The notes beneath the pieces were generated by a model, which was not told the DNA's origin, ran no database searches, and saw only the letters and a list, made by a program, of their open reading frames with translations. Shown here piece after piece: positions 27,236 through 36,572 of a stretch of DNA of 64,000 nt (the first letter of the stretch is position 1; every line of letters starts with the position of its first letter). Source of the DNA: G963676205 sp964342525 (GTDB taxonomy: Bacteria > Campylobacterota > Campylobacteria > Campylobacterales > Arcobacteraceae); NCBI GenBank assembly GCA_964342525.1, contig CAYFGQ010000003.1, positions 52,452 through 116,451 of the forward strand, given 5' to 3'. Made by a program: the position numbers and the translations under genes.

Positions 27236-28024
27236 ATGGATTTGATTATTATAAAATCTATTGTAGTTGTAGTATTGGTTTTAAGTCTTACAGCTATAGC
27301 AGAAAAAGTAAGTACTAAAATATCAGGAGTTTTATCAGGTTTACCTATTGGGACTCTAATTGTATTACTATTTTTTGCCATAGAGTATGGAGTAGATTAT
27401 GTTCAAGATACTGCACTTTATAATATCCACGGGCTTTTTGCTACTTTAGCTTTTATCAAAGGATATTATATCAGTACCTTTTATACTGGTAAATTTGAAG
27501 TTACATTTAGTTTGATAGTATCTTTTATATCTTATGTGCTTATTGCCCTTGCTTTATCTTTTATCCCACCACATATTATACTTACACCAATAATTGTATC
27601 TATTTTATTACTAGTAAGTGCTATCTATTTTTCAAAAAAAGAAGATTTTGCAATTGTAAAAACAGATAAAGTTACTATCAAAGATTTAGTACTAAGAAGT
27701 GTTTTGACTATCATAATATTTTTAATAGTATCAAGTCTTCCACACTATGTACCAGCAAACTATGCAGGTATTTTTTCATCCTTTCCAACAATCCTATTAC
27801 CACTATTACTTATAATCCACTTCAATCATAGCAATCTACAAGCTAGAACGATTATCAAAAATACACCATTTGGACTTACTAGTGTAGTTGCTTATTCATA
27901 TATTGTATATTTTGCATATCCAAGTATCGGTATAGTACTTGGAACTATTCTTGGTCTCATATGTGCTGTAGCTGTTATTTATATTCAAACTAAGGTCTTA
28001 AAATATTTTAAAATTATTGAGTGA
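27236..28024 (+). CDS. Multi-pass membrane protein with internal duplication, unknown function
   Basis: 262 residues with about eight hydrophobic helices and almost no soluble part. 'SGVLSGLPIGTLIVLLFFAI' (about 30-49) is echoed by 'AGIFSSFPTILLPLLLIIHF' (about 179-198), suggesting two tandem copies of a four-helix module, as in many small-molecule exporters. The family is not recognised. Good ribosome site (AAAGGA) before ATG. It is divergent from the RND operon and shares its upstream region. Confidence 0.7.
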   Translation: MDLIIIKSIVVVVLVLSLTAIAEKVSTKISGVLSGLPIGTLIVLLFFAIEYGVDYVQDTALYNIHGLFATLAFIKGYYISTFYTGKFEVTFSLIVSFISYVLIALALSFIPPHIILTPIIVSILLLVSAIYFSKKEDFAIVKTDKVTIKDLVLRSVLTIIIFLIVSSLPHYVPANYAGIFSSFPTILLPLLLIIHFNHSNLQARTIIKNTPFGLTSVVAYSYIVYFAYPSIGIVLGTILGLICAVAVIYIQTKVLKYFKIIE

Positions 28025-28028
28025 AAAT

Positions 28029-29858
28029 TTAAAACTTTTTTATCTCTTTTACCGCCCTATATGCCATATCAATAGCCGCGTCAGTATAAGCACTACCCGC
28101 AGAATCTGCATTTGCAAAGTGAATATTTCCAAAAGCTTTTCTTGCTTTTCTTAGCTCTTTTTTACTCAAAGCACCCTCATAAGTATATCCATGGAACCAT
28201 CTATTTATCACAAAGTCTGATACATCCCTTTCATAATCAAATCCATATTTACCATACATCTGATCAAGTTGTTTTTTTATACTTTTTTGAAAACTTTCAT
28301 AAGAAGTTCCTAAAAGATCATATCTTCCACGTTTTAAAAGCTTTGATACATCTTCATTCACATCGGTTGGAGTTGGTATTCTTATCAGGGTTAATACTGT
28401 TGGTTTATTTGGCTCCTTTATAGCTTTATACTTACCAATACTTATAGGAAAATCCATATTTACAAATTGAAAATATGAACTTGGACAATAAGTTGTTGCT
28501 GTACCTGCTCTTTGGATAAAGTTCCAGTTTCTCAATGCAACTTGCACATAAACTAAAGGCATTTTTGTATTTTCTCTTAAAAGAGTTTTTTGCTTTTTTG
28601 GTAGATCATTTATAATATAACTAGCCATCCCATTCCATCCTGCCATTATGGTATGTTTGGCTTTTAATTCATACACTTTATCATCTTGGATATATTGTAC
28701 TTTTGTTTTATTTTTATAGTTTTCTATGGAACTTACTGTAGAGTTTAGTCTTATATTTATTTGATTTTGTTTTTTATCAAGTCTACTATAGTCAAATACA
28801 CTTGTAATACTTTGCTCAACATTATCAAAACGTGCAACACTAGGTATAAGCTTTTGAACTAACAATCTAGCTAAAGTAGCATTTCCATCTGGGAAATGAC
28901 ATATATATTTATCACTACTAAAGGCATTATATATTGAACTTAAAAAAGGTTTTGATAAACCTAAAAGACCTCCATAACTAGCCTCTTCAATATCTATAGC
29001 TTTTCCTGCAAGTGCCATATCATCTATCAAAACATTTGAGAGTAATTCAAGTAAAGCTTTATCTTTTATATCAAAAGCCTCTTGCAAAAACTCCACATAA
29101 TTTAAATCTTCATAATCATCTATACTCTCTTTTGCTTCTAATACTTCATATAATTTATCTTTATCTTTTTGAGAAAGAGGGATATCTTTTACACTAGATT
29201 TAAAACTCTTTGGCTCTTTTAAATAAGGCATATAAGCATCACTAAAACTCTCAAAACTTGTATTTAAAGGCAAAGTACTTTTTATGATTTTATTTTCAGT
29301 GTAATTATCCTCATCATAAAAAATACCACTACTTAGATCATATTTAGAAAAAAACTTTTTATCATAATAACTTTCAAATTTAGAAAGATCAATCCCCAAA
29401 TACTCTAATAACTTATTTGAGATATCACTATACTCAGAGACATTATCAAAACTTTGAGTACCTCCATAAGAGAGTAAGGTTTGTCCATCCACTACAAATT
29501 CATTTCTTTTAGCATGACCACCAAAATCATCATGATTATCAAGGATTAAAATCTTTGCTTTTGAATTTATCTCTTTTAGATAAAAAAGTGCAGAACTAAG
29601 TCCACTTATACCCGCACCAACTACTATAAGATCATATTCATCTTCTATTTTGATATTTGTTTTAAATGATCTATTATCAAAAGCTATTTGATGGGCATAT
29701 TTAAAAGCACTATCATGACTACCTCTCATACCCATAAGTTTTGGAGGATAATATGGTTTTAGTTTATTTGTATTTGAAAAAAGTGAACTAGGAGTGATAG
29801 AAAAACTAAGACCCAATCCAAATAATTGTAAATTTTTTATAAATTCTCTTCTATCCAT
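28029..29858 (-). CDS. Tat-exported FAD-dependent oxidoreductase, spermidine-dehydrogenase-like
   Basis: A 609-residue flavoprotein. The twin-arginine signal is 'MDRREFIKNLQLFGLGLSF', then 'MGMRGSHDSAF' as in SpdH proteins. The FAD-binding 'DLIVVGAGISGLSSALFYL' (about 75-93) is followed by 'ILDNHDDFGGHAKRNEF'. The C-terminal FAD contact region reads 'HFANADSAGSAYTDAAIDMAYRA'. Homologues oxidise polyamines in the periplasm; the substrate here is inferred only. Its promoter region carries copy 2 of the CCC-N8-CCCACAT motif, and the response regulator gene is divergent from it. Confidence 0.8.
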   Translation of the reverse strand: MDRREFIKNLQLFGLGLSFSITPSSLFSNTNKLKPYYPPKLMGMRGSHDSAFKYAHQIAFDNRSFKTNIKIEDEYDLIVVGAGISGLSSALFYLKEINSKAKILILDNHDDFGGHAKRNEFVVDGQTLLSYGGTQSFDNVSEYSDISNKLLEYLGIDLSKFESYYDKKFFSKYDLSSGIFYDEDNYTENKIIKSTLPLNTSFESFSDAYMPYLKEPKSFKSSVKDIPLSQKDKDKLYEVLEAKESIDDYEDLNYVEFLQEAFDIKDKALLELLSNVLIDDMALAGKAIDIEEASYGGLLGLSKPFLSSIYNAFSSDKYICHFPDGNATLARLLVQKLIPSVARFDNVEQSITSVFDYSRLDKKQNQINIRLNSTVSSIENYKNKTKVQYIQDDKVYELKAKHTIMAGWNGMASYIINDLPKKQKTLLRENTKMPLVYVQVALRNWNFIQRAGTATTYCPSSYFQFVNMDFPISIGKYKAIKEPNKPTVLTLIRIPTPTDVNEDVSKLLKRGRYDLLGTSYESFQKSIKKQLDQMYGKYGFDYERDVSDFVINRWFHGYTYEGALSKKELRKARKAFGNIHFANADSAGSAYTDAAIDMAYRAVKEIKKF

Positions 29859-29904
29859 ATTTTATTATATCCTTTTTATTTTATCTAATAAGTATAAATA
29901 AAAA

Positions 29905-29922
29905 ATGTGGGAGAAAAAAGGG
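29905..29922 (-). promoter_or_regulatory. Shared regulatory motif CCC-N8-CCCACAT (copy 2)
   Basis: On the minus strand CCC, 8 nt, CCCACAT, 47 bp before the flavoprotein start and about 8 nt upstream of a TATACT -10. It lies in the intergenic region shared with the divergent response regulator gene. Confidence 0.65.
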
Positions 29923-29962
29923 AATATGTAAAATTTACAATTTGATTTGCTATAATCTCTCC

Positions 29963-30637
29963 ATGAATAAGTTAAAAAATATGAAAATCCTTTATATAGA
30001 AGATGAAGAGTTTATCCGAGAAAATGCTGTAGAGTATCTAGAGTTTTACTGTGATAATGTATATGAAGCAGTTGATGGAATAGATGGTTATGAAAAATAC
30101 AAAGAGATAAAACCACATATTATCATCTGTGATATTATGATGCCAAACCTAAATGGTTTAGAACTTATTGAAAAAATTAGAGCTGAGGATAAAACTACCC
30201 AAGTGATAGTAGCAACAGCTAGAGTTGATACGGAATTTTTACTAAAAGCTGTGGAGCTTAGACTTGTAAAATACCTCACAAAACCTATCACAGAAAAAAA
30301 ACTTATCCCTGTTTTAGAAGAAGCTATAAAATTTATAGAAGAGGAAAATACAACTATTCTAAATCTAGAAGAAAATACAAAATATGATCTTTTAAACAAC
30401 ACCCTTATTCAAAATGACACTATAGTAAAACTTACAAAAAAAGAGTTACTATTCTTAGAAATTTGTGCAAAAAACCATAAAAGAGCTGTTACATATGAAG
30501 AGTTAGAAAACTATGTATGGGAAGGATATATGACCCCTGATGCAAAAAGATCACTAGTAAAAGAGATAAGAAGAAAACTTCCAAAAGATGCACTAGAAAA
30601 TATCTCAGGAATAGGATACAAACTAAAAACACTATGA
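29963..30637 (+). CDS. OmpR-family response regulator
   Basis: 224 residues. The receiver domain begins 'MKILYIEDEEFIREN', with the phosphoacceptor Asp in 'IIICDIMMPNLNG' and the conserved Lys in 'KYLTKPI'. A winged-helix DNA-binding domain occupies about 140-224 ('LTKKELLFLEICAKN', 'NISGIGYKLKTL'). A -10 TATAAT at 29951-29956 places the transcript start at or just before ATG 29963, so translation is leaderless or begins at the second ATG (29981). A TTG at 29942 overlaps the promoter and is unlikely. It overlaps the next kinase by ATGA, forming a two-component pair. Confidence 0.9.
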   Translation: MNKLKNMKILYIEDEEFIRENAVEYLEFYCDNVYEAVDGIDGYEKYKEIKPHIIICDIMMPNLNGLELIEKIRAEDKTTQVIVATARVDTEFLLKAVELRLVKYLTKPITEKKLIPVLEEAIKFIEEENTTILNLEENTKYDLLNNTLIQNDTIVKLTKKELLFLEICAKNHKRAVTYEELENYVWEGYMTPDAKRSLVKEIRRKLPKDALENISGIGYKLKTL

Positions 30638-32313
30638 AAATATTAATCCTCCTTCTACTATTTATAAATACCCTCTTTGCTTCTATCATACAAGATGTAT
30701 ATATTTTAGAAGATAATCCCACACTAAATTTTGAAAATATAAAAACAAATACGGACTTTAAAAAGACACCCAAATATATACAAAGGGAAACACAGAATCA
30801 ATACTGGATAAAAATAAAAATAGATCAAACAAAAATGGAAAAAGATCAAGAGTATCTCTTAAAAGTAGATTCAAGATTTGAAATAAATAAAATAGAATTT
30901 GATAAAAAACTAAAAAAAAGTTTTCTTGATAAAGATACCATAAAAATAGAAGATCAATATATCTACTTTAGAATCATAAACTTACAAAATTATGTGAACA
31001 TAGATATAAAAGACTACACAAAAAAAGAGATATATGAAGAAAAAATACAAAAAACCGCCATCTTTAATATCGCCTATGGGATAGTATTTTCTGCCTTTTT
31101 ATATTATTTAGCATTTTATATATTTAATAGACAAAAAAGTTTTATCTACTATGCTTTGACCCAACTCTCAATGTTGTGTTTATTAGCAGCAAATTTTGAA
31201 AGTCTTGATAATCTTTTCATACTTTCATTTATAATATTCTCTATCCTCTTTACAAAAGAGTTTTTAAATACAAAAAAATATACCCCAAAACTAGATAAAA
31301 TACTCACTTTTATGATCTTCTTTTATATTGTAGATACCCTTTTAGATGATCTAATGAGTGATATATTTCCTAGTTCTATATTTTTATTAGTTTATATTCT
31401 CTCAGCAGTCATAATCTACAATAAAACAAAATCAAAACCTATACTATTTTATATAGGAGGATGGAGTTTAGTTATCTTTACTTTTGTATTTATTGACGCA
31501 CAATTTTACTTTTCAGATGTGGTTCAATTCAATATATTATTTGATGTAGTAGTGCATGTTATCGCTCCATTAGAGTCTCTTATCTTAGCCTTTTCCCTTT
31601 CATATAAGATGAAATTACTAGAAGAAGAAAAACTAGAATTCGAGCGTAAAATGGTACACCAAAATAAACTAGCAGCCATGGGAGAAATGATAAGCAATAT
31701 CGCCCACCAATGGAGACAACCACTCACCCATCTAAGTTATATAATGATGAATATAAACACCGCATTCAAACAAGATAAATTAAGTGAAAAATACTTAGAT
31801 AAAAAAACAAATCAAGCCACAGATCAGCTTGAATATATGTCAAATACCATAGATGATTTTAAAAACTTCTATATGCCAAAAACACATAAAGAAGAGTTTT
31901 CCATAAAAAGCTCCATAGAAAATACCCTCACCATTATCTCCTCCACCCTAGAAACAAATAAAATAAATCTAGAAATAAATGGAGAAGATTTTAATATAAA
32001 TGGATATAAAAGTGAATTCTCCCAAGTTTTACTAAACCTAATCTCAAATGCAAAAGATGCACTAGTAAAAAATGGGATACAAAATCCAAAGATAGAGATA
32101 ACTCTAAATAAAAATCAAATCACCATCTGTGATAATGCAGGTGGAATAGATGAAAAAACAAAAGAAAAAATATTTGATCCATACTTCACAACAAAACAAA
32201 AAGGAAATGGATTAGGACTTTATATGTCTAAGATCATTATTGAGAGTCATTTTGCAGGGAAACTTAATCACTTCAATAAAAATGGTGGGAGTTGTTTTGT
32301 AATAAGTTTTTAA
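30634..32313 (+). CDS. Sensor histidine kinase with 7TM-DISM sensor
   Basis: 559 residues. Signal sequence 'MKILILLLLFINTLFAS', a periplasmic 7TMR-DISMED2-type domain (about 20-140, 'QNQYWIKIKI'), seven membrane helices (about 145-325), then the kinase core with His358 in 'SNIAHQWRQPLTH'. N box 'NLISNAKDAL', 'DNAGGIDEKTKE' and 'KGNGLGLYMSKI' follow. It is the only kinase in the window with its own regulator gene, overlapping it by 4 bases. DISM sensors often read carbohydrate or envelope signals; the ligand here is unknown. Confidence 0.9.
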   Translation: MKILILLLLFINTLFASIIQDVYILEDNPTLNFENIKTNTDFKKTPKYIQRETQNQYWIKIKIDQTKMEKDQEYLLKVDSRFEINKIEFDKKLKKSFLDKDTIKIEDQYIYFRIINLQNYVNIDIKDYTKKEIYEEKIQKTAIFNIAYGIVFSAFLYYLAFYIFNRQKSFIYYALTQLSMLCLLAANFESLDNLFILSFIIFSILFTKEFLNTKKYTPKLDKILTFMIFFYIVDTLLDDLMSDIFPSSIFLLVYILSAVIIYNKTKSKPILFYIGGWSLVIFTFVFIDAQFYFSDVVQFNILFDVVVHVIAPLESLILAFSLSYKMKLLEEEKLEFERKMVHQNKLAAMGEMISNIAHQWRQPLTHLSYIMMNINTAFKQDKLSEKYLDKKTNQATDQLEYMSNTIDDFKNFYMPKTHKEEFSIKSSIENTLTIISSTLETNKINLEINGEDFNINGYKSEFSQVLLNLISNAKDALVKNGIQNPKIEITLNKNQITICDNAGGIDEKTKEKIFDPYFTTKQKGNGLGLYMSKIIIESHFAGKLNHFNKNGGSCFVISF

Positions 32314-32418
32314 TATTTATAACAAAACATACTTTTTAAATTCTCACTAAATTAAATAATTTATACCTTTTATAGTATTTATCTATTAAAATCATAATAT
32401 AAAATATATGGAATAAAG

Positions 32419-33090
32419 ATGGAAAATAAAAACTATAAAGCCATAGTCATAGGTGGAACAGGTCTAATAGGCAGATACCTTGTAGAGAATCTTATAAATG
32501 ATGAACTATGTACTAAAGTAACACTCTTAGTACGCCACGATATAAAAAGCTGGCATGAAAAGCTTTATATCCACACCATAAATTTTGATGATAAAAATAG
32601 CTATCAGTCATATCTAAAGGGAGATGTTCTTTTTTCTACATTTGGCACTACAAGACTTGATGCAAAAAATAAAGAAAATCACTACAAAGTAGATCATGAC
32701 TACCAATACAATATAGCAAAAAGTGCAAAACAAAACGGGATAGAAAACTATATATTAGTATCATCTCCTTTACTTAATGAAAATAGTTCAAACTATTATA
32801 GACGAATGAAATGGGAGATTGAGAGAGATATAAAAAGTCTCAATTTTTCACGTACAATTATCCTCAGACCCAATCCCCTTATTGGAAAAAGATCAAATAA
32901 GAGATTTGGAGAACACTACGCTACTAAAATATTGTTATTCATAATAAACACCTTCTCAATTCTAAAAAAATTCAAACCAATCCTAGCAAAAAATGTGGCA
33001 AAAGCTATGATAAAAAGTTATAAAGACACAAATAACTACTCAAAAGGTGTATATATTTTAGAACGTACACAAATTGATGAATATTTATAA
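32419..33090 (+). CDS. NAD(P)-binding oxidoreductase, atypical SDR (NmrA/HTATIP2-like)
   Basis: A 223-residue Rossmann protein. The nucleotide-binding 'IVIGGTGLIGRYLVENL' is at residues 10-26, followed by 'DVLFSTFGTTR', 'YILVSSPLLN' with the Ser, and 'RTIILRPNPLIG'. Atypical short-chain reductases of this type act on unknown or redox-sensing substrates. It is a single gene with no obvious partner. Confidence 0.75.
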   Translation: MENKNYKAIVIGGTGLIGRYLVENLINDELCTKVTLLVRHDIKSWHEKLYIHTINFDDKNSYQSYLKGDVLFSTFGTTRLDAKNKENHYKVDHDYQYNIAKSAKQNGIENYILVSSPLLNENSSNYYRRMKWEIERDIKSLNFSRTIILRPNPLIGKRSNKRFGEHYATKILLFIINTFSILKKFKPILAKNVAKAMIKSYKDTNNYSKGVYILERTQIDEYL

Positions 33091-33168
33091 AACTACTACA
33101 AATAGGCTTCTCTGTCCAAATTTTAACTAATTAACTAAAAGAAATTATAAAATTTTTTCAAAAAAACC

Positions 33169-33225
33169 TTGACATTAGTTTGATATCAAACTATAATTCC
33201 AATATATTTAGTTTGACATCAAACT
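33169..33225 (+). promoter_or_regulatory. Promoter with two MarR-type operators
   Basis: TTGACA (33169-33174), a 17-bp spacer and TATAAT (33192-33197) give a consensus sigma70 promoter. A perfect 16-bp palindrome AGTTTGATATCAAACT (33177-33192) fills the spacer. A near-identical second copy AGTTTGACATCAAACT lies at 33210-33225, centres 33 bp apart. A bound repressor would exclude polymerase. The MarR gene at 34145 is in the same operon, so autoregulation is likely. Confidence 0.88.
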
Positions 33226-33245
33226 ATTAGCAAAAAGGAAATAAA

Positions 33246-34100
33246 ATGAAATTAAATCTAAAAACAACACTTGCAGCTATCCTAGCAAGTACGATTTTTG
33301 CAGGTTGTGCAATCAGCTCAAATCAACAGGAGACAAGTATGAAAAATGAAAAACAAAAAGTAGTAGAGTTATTACACTCTTTTGAAAATGGTGATACAAA
33401 ACCAGTAAGTTATCTAAATGAGAACAAATATATTCAACACAACCTTGCTGTAAAAGATGGAGTTGAGGGTCTTGGTGAACTTTTACAAGTTATCCCAAAA
33501 GGAAGTGTAAAATCAAAAGTTCATAGGGTATTTAAAGATGGTGATTATGTATTCGCACATACTGAGTATGACTTCTTTGGTCCAAAAATTGGATTTGATA
33601 TCTTTAGATTTGAAGATGGAAAAATCGTAGAACACTGGGATAATCTTCAAGAAACTATTACACAAACAGCAAGTGGTAGATCTATGATAGATGGTTCTAC
33701 ACAAGTTATCGATTTAGATAAAACAGAACAAAACAAAAAACTTGTACAAAACTTTGTAAATGATGTATTATTTGGTAAAAACCCAGCTAAGATCACTGAG
33801 TATATCTCAACAGAGAAATACCACCAACACAATCCTCATGTAAAAGATGGTCTACAAGGTCTTAGTGAAGCTATAGCTTATCTTACTTCTCAAAATGATA
33901 TGTTTATCTATAAAAAAACACATATGGTATTAGGTGAAGGTAACTTTGTACTTGTAGCTAGTGAAGGTGAATGGCATGGAAAAGCACATGCATTTTTTGA
34001 TCTATTTAGAGTAGAAGATGATAAAATAGTAGAACACTGGGATACGATAGAAGAGATACCATCACATGATAAGTGGGCAAATAATAATGGTAAGTTTTAA
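33246..34100 (+). CDS. Lipoprotein with two SnoaL/NTF2-like domains
   Basis: 284 residues. Lipoprotein signal with lipobox 'IFAGC' (Cys at about 20). Two tandem SnoaL-like domains follow, about 38-135 and 160-275. Both contain a '.Y.QHN..VKDG..GL' core (with 'IQHNLAVKDGVEGL' and 'HQHNPHVKDGLQGL') and a 'D.FR.EDGKIVEHWD' end. Such domains bind small hydrophobic or phenolic compounds. The promoter is strongly MarR-controlled and LysE-type export follows, so the operon may answer a small aromatic or toxic compound; this is inference. Confidence 0.82.
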   Translation: MKLNLKTTLAAILASTIFAGCAISSNQQETSMKNEKQKVVELLHSFENGDTKPVSYLNENKYIQHNLAVKDGVEGLGELLQVIPKGSVKSKVHRVFKDGDYVFAHTEYDFFGPKIGFDIFRFEDGKIVEHWDNLQETITQTASGRSMIDGSTQVIDLDKTEQNKKLVQNFVNDVLFGKNPAKITEYISTEKYHQHNPHVKDGLQGLSEAIAYLTSQNDMFIYKKTHMVLGEGNFVLVASEGEWHGKAHAFFDLFRVEDDKIVEHWDTIEEIPSHDKWANNNGKF

Positions 34101-34144
34101 CCACTAAATGGTTATTATTTCACATATAAAAAATGAGGAACAAA

Positions 34145-34579
34145 ATGCAAAAATATTATAGTATCATATCACAAATAGCAAATATCCATAATAATGCAAA
34201 TAAACTTATTGTAGATGAGCTAAAAAAATATGATCTAGAGGGTCTTGCCCCATCCCATGGAGATATATTAAACCTTTTATATCAAAATGAAGATGGTGTT
34301 CCTATGAATAAAATCACCTCATCAATCAATAAAGACAAATCAACAGTAACCGCTCTAGTAAATAAACTAGAAAAAATGGAACTTCTAGAAAAATTTAAAA
34401 ACAAAAATGATTCTAGAAGTACTATGGTAAAGCTTACACAAAAAGGTCATGACACAAAACCAATAGTGATAAAAATATCCACTACACTTTTAGAAACTAC
34501 CTATAAAGATTTTTCAGAAGAGGAAAAAGAGCTGGTTTTTAATCTCCTTCAAAAAATAAAACAAAACTTTAACGCATAA
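34145..34579 (+). CDS. MarR-family transcriptional regulator
   Basis: A 144-residue winged-helix repressor. The start at 34145 is chosen because AGGA lies 7 nt upstream; an earlier ATG (34133) overlaps that site. HTH and wing: 'MNKITSSINKDKSTVTALVN' and 'NKNDSRSTMVKLTQKG'. It is the second gene of the lipoprotein, marR, lysE operon and very probably binds the two AGTTTGAT-type palindromes in its own promoter. Confidence 0.9.
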   Translation: MQKYYSIISQIANIHNNANKLIVDELKKYDLEGLAPSHGDILNLLYQNEDGVPMNKITSSINKDKSTVTALVNKLEKMELLEKFKNKNDSRSTMVKLTQKGHDTKPIVIKISTTLLETTYKDFSEEEKELVFNLLQKIKQNFNA

Positions 34580-34591
34580 GGATATTATAGT

Positions 34592-35215
34592 ATGGAATTT
34601 GATGTATGGCTTACTATGTTTTTAGCAGCACTTGCTATATCCATATCACCAGGAGCTGGTGCTGTGGTATCTATGAACTATGGATTAAAATATGGACTTA
34701 AAAAATCTTATCCAAGTATCTTTGGTCTACAAGTAGGATATCTAGCACAAACTTTTATAGTAGTGATTGGGCTTGGTGCTATTATTGCCAAATCTGTTTT
34801 GATCTTCACTATTATCAAATGGATAGGTGTAGCATACTTAGTTTATTTAGGACTTCGTAAAATCTTTGAAAAAGTAGAACTTATAAGTGATGAGGATCAG
34901 ATAAAAAGCTATGATGCAAAAAAAGCATTTATAAGTGCAAGTTTTATAAACCTTACAAATATAAAAGCTACAGTATTTTTAGTAGCTTTTATCCCTCAGT
35001 TTTTAGATGCCAATAGCTCCATATGGCTACAATTTATCATCATAGGACTTACTTTATGTATAGTTGATATCTTTGTAATGACAGGATATTCATCTATGGC
35101 TTCAAAGTTAAAGTTTCTTATCAAAGATGCAAAGGCTATGAAGATTCAAAATAGGATCACAGGAAGTTTTTTAATCCTAGCTGCACTATTTATGTCCACC
35201 ACAAAAAAAGCCTAA
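34592..35215 (+). CDS. LysE/RhtB-family exporter
   Basis: A 207-residue inner-membrane protein with about six helices. It has the LysE signature 'SISPGAGAVVSMNYGLKYGLKKS' near residues 17-39 and 'FINLTNIKATVFLVAFIPQFL' in the second half. The family exports amino acids or homoserine lactones. It is the third gene of the MarR-controlled operon, 12 nt after marR, so its substrate is probably the inducing compound or a product of it. Confidence 0.88.
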   Translation: MEFDVWLTMFLAALAISISPGAGAVVSMNYGLKYGLKKSYPSIFGLQVGYLAQTFIVVIGLGAIIAKSVLIFTIIKWIGVAYLVYLGLRKIFEKVELISDEDQIKSYDAKKAFISASFINLTNIKATVFLVAFIPQFLDANSSIWLQFIIIGLTLCIVDIFVMTGYSSMASKLKFLIKDAKAMKIQNRITGSFLILAALFMSTTKKA

Positions 35216-35222
35216 CAAAAAT

Positions 35223-35255
35223 CTTGACAATTCTAAATTGTCAAGAAATTGTCAA
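35223..35255. promoter_or_regulatory. Palindrome plus repeated half-site upstream of small membrane protein
   Basis: CTTGACAATT (35223-35232), 3 nt, AATTGTCAAG (35236-35245) form a perfect 10-bp inverted repeat. A further AATTGTCAA at 35247-35255 repeats the right arm with an 11-bp period. AATTGACA recurs at 35273-35280. This looks like an operator array; no T run follows, so a terminator is less likely. Confidence 0.55.
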
Positions 35256-35334
35256 AAAAACACACCTATCATAATTGACACTTTTTATTTATACTTATTC
35301 TAAAGAATAAAAAAAAATAAATAAGGAGTTTGTC

Positions 35335-35577
35335 ATGAAGTTAAAAAAATTTATACTATTTACAGTGATCTTATCATCATTAGTTGTAGCTATTGGCTTA
35401 TATATTGGTACTCCATTAGCATTTATACCTGAGAGTGCTTCATCTTTTGAGTACGTAGTAACAAAAGTAACTTTTGCTTTAACAATAGCTATCTTTGTTT
35501 TGTCGGTATTTGTTCATTTGAAAAATACTGTAAAGATGGATAGGGACTATAAAAGAAAAAGAAGATTATCTACTTAA
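35335..35577 (+). CDS. Small two-helix membrane protein, hypothetical
   Basis: 80 residues, good ribosome site (AAGGAG). Hydrophobic helices at about 7-27 and 42-60 and a basic tail ('DYKRKRRLST'). Function not recognised. It has its own operator-like upstream region and a strong terminator, so it is probably a single-gene regulated unit. Confidence 0.65.
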   Translation: MKLKKFILFTVILSSLVVAIGLYIGTPLAFIPESASSFEYVVTKVTFALTIAIFVLSVFVHLKNTVKMDRDYKRKRRLST

Positions 35578-35607
35578 GACGAAGTCCATTAGGATATCGT
35601 CTTTTTT
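35576..35607 (+). terminator. Rho-independent terminator
   Basis: Stem AAGACGA/TCGTCTT with inner TCC/GGA pairs and a six-base T run (35602-35607), overlapping the stop codon of the 80-residue gene. Confidence 0.8.
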
Positions 35608-35633
35608 AGATTTTAACTTTTAGTTTTTAGTTA

Positions 35634-36566
35634 TCAAAATCCACCATAATATACCATCATAAGAGGTATATAAATAATAGATATTATTGTACTAAGTATA
35701 ACAGCTAAACTAGCTTTTTCTGGCTTAGCATTTAAAAGTACCGCATAAGATACGGCATTTCCCGCCAAAGGAACTATTGAAAATAAAAACATCACCCGGT
35801 AGAGATCTTCATTTAAAAAACCAAGCATTGTTTTATCTAGATATATCATACCTAAGATAGCCAATGGCCAAAAAATAAACTTTAAAATAAAAAGGATAGA
35901 GAAAAACTTAAAATCAAGATCACTACCTTTTTTAAGTTCTAAGCCAACAAGCCCCATACCAATAAGCATCATACCAAGGATCCCATATGCTCCTTTAAAT
36001 TGATCGGTGTATCCACTTATCACATCTGGTATCTGTACTCCCATAAGATTACAAATAAGACCGGCGATAAAGGCATAGATAAGTGGTAGCTTCATAATCT
36101 TCTGTATTGATTGTTTTACAGTAAAGTTTCCTTTTGCTGTTACATAAAACCCTGTAGTACTTTCATATAGTAAAGAAGCAAGTACTGTAAAAATATAGAT
36201 GTCTGCTAAATATGGTGGGAAAAATATCACTGCTAAAGGGATACCAAAATACCCAGTATTTCCAGTACCTCCACTAAAAGCTAAAATATTTCCAGTAGGA
36301 TCATTCCAAGTATTTCTATATACATATAAAAGTATAAAAGCAATGATAGAGCCAAAGATATACAAAAATATGGGTAACATTACCACTGCAAAATTTATCT
36401 TTACGTTTATAGTTGCAGAAAATACTACTATAGGACCTAGGATATAAATAAGTAGATTTGCCACTGCTTCCCTAGCTACACTTAAATATTTTGTAGAAAT
36501 ATAACCAAGTACTATATTTATATATAAAGGAAAAATCTTAAGCAGTATGATAGAAAATAAAGACAT
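35634..36566 (-). CDS. AEC-family (auxin efflux carrier-like) transporter
   Basis: A 310-residue inner-membrane protein with about ten helices in two halves. Family motifs are 'FSGGTGNTGYFGIPLAVIFF' near residues 98-117 and 'SIVPLAGNAVSYAVLLNA' near the C-terminus. AEC proteins transport small organic acids such as malate. It follows the monooxygenase-like gene by 6 nt on the same strand. Confidence 0.88.
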   Translation of the reverse strand: MSLFSIILLKIFPLYINIVLGYISTKYLSVAREAVANLLIYILGPIVVFSATINVKINFAVVMLPIFLYIFGSIIAFILLYVYRNTWNDPTGNILAFSGGTGNTGYFGIPLAVIFFPPYLADIYIFTVLASLLYESTTGFYVTAKGNFTVKQSIQKIMKLPLIYAFIAGLICNLMGVQIPDVISGYTDQFKGAYGILGMMLIGMGLVGLELKKGSDLDFKFFSILFILKFIFWPLAILGMIYLDKTMLGFLNEDLYRVMFLFSIVPLAGNAVSYAVLLNAKPEKASLAVILSTIISIIYIPLMMVYYGGF

Positions 36567-36572
36567 TTCAGC

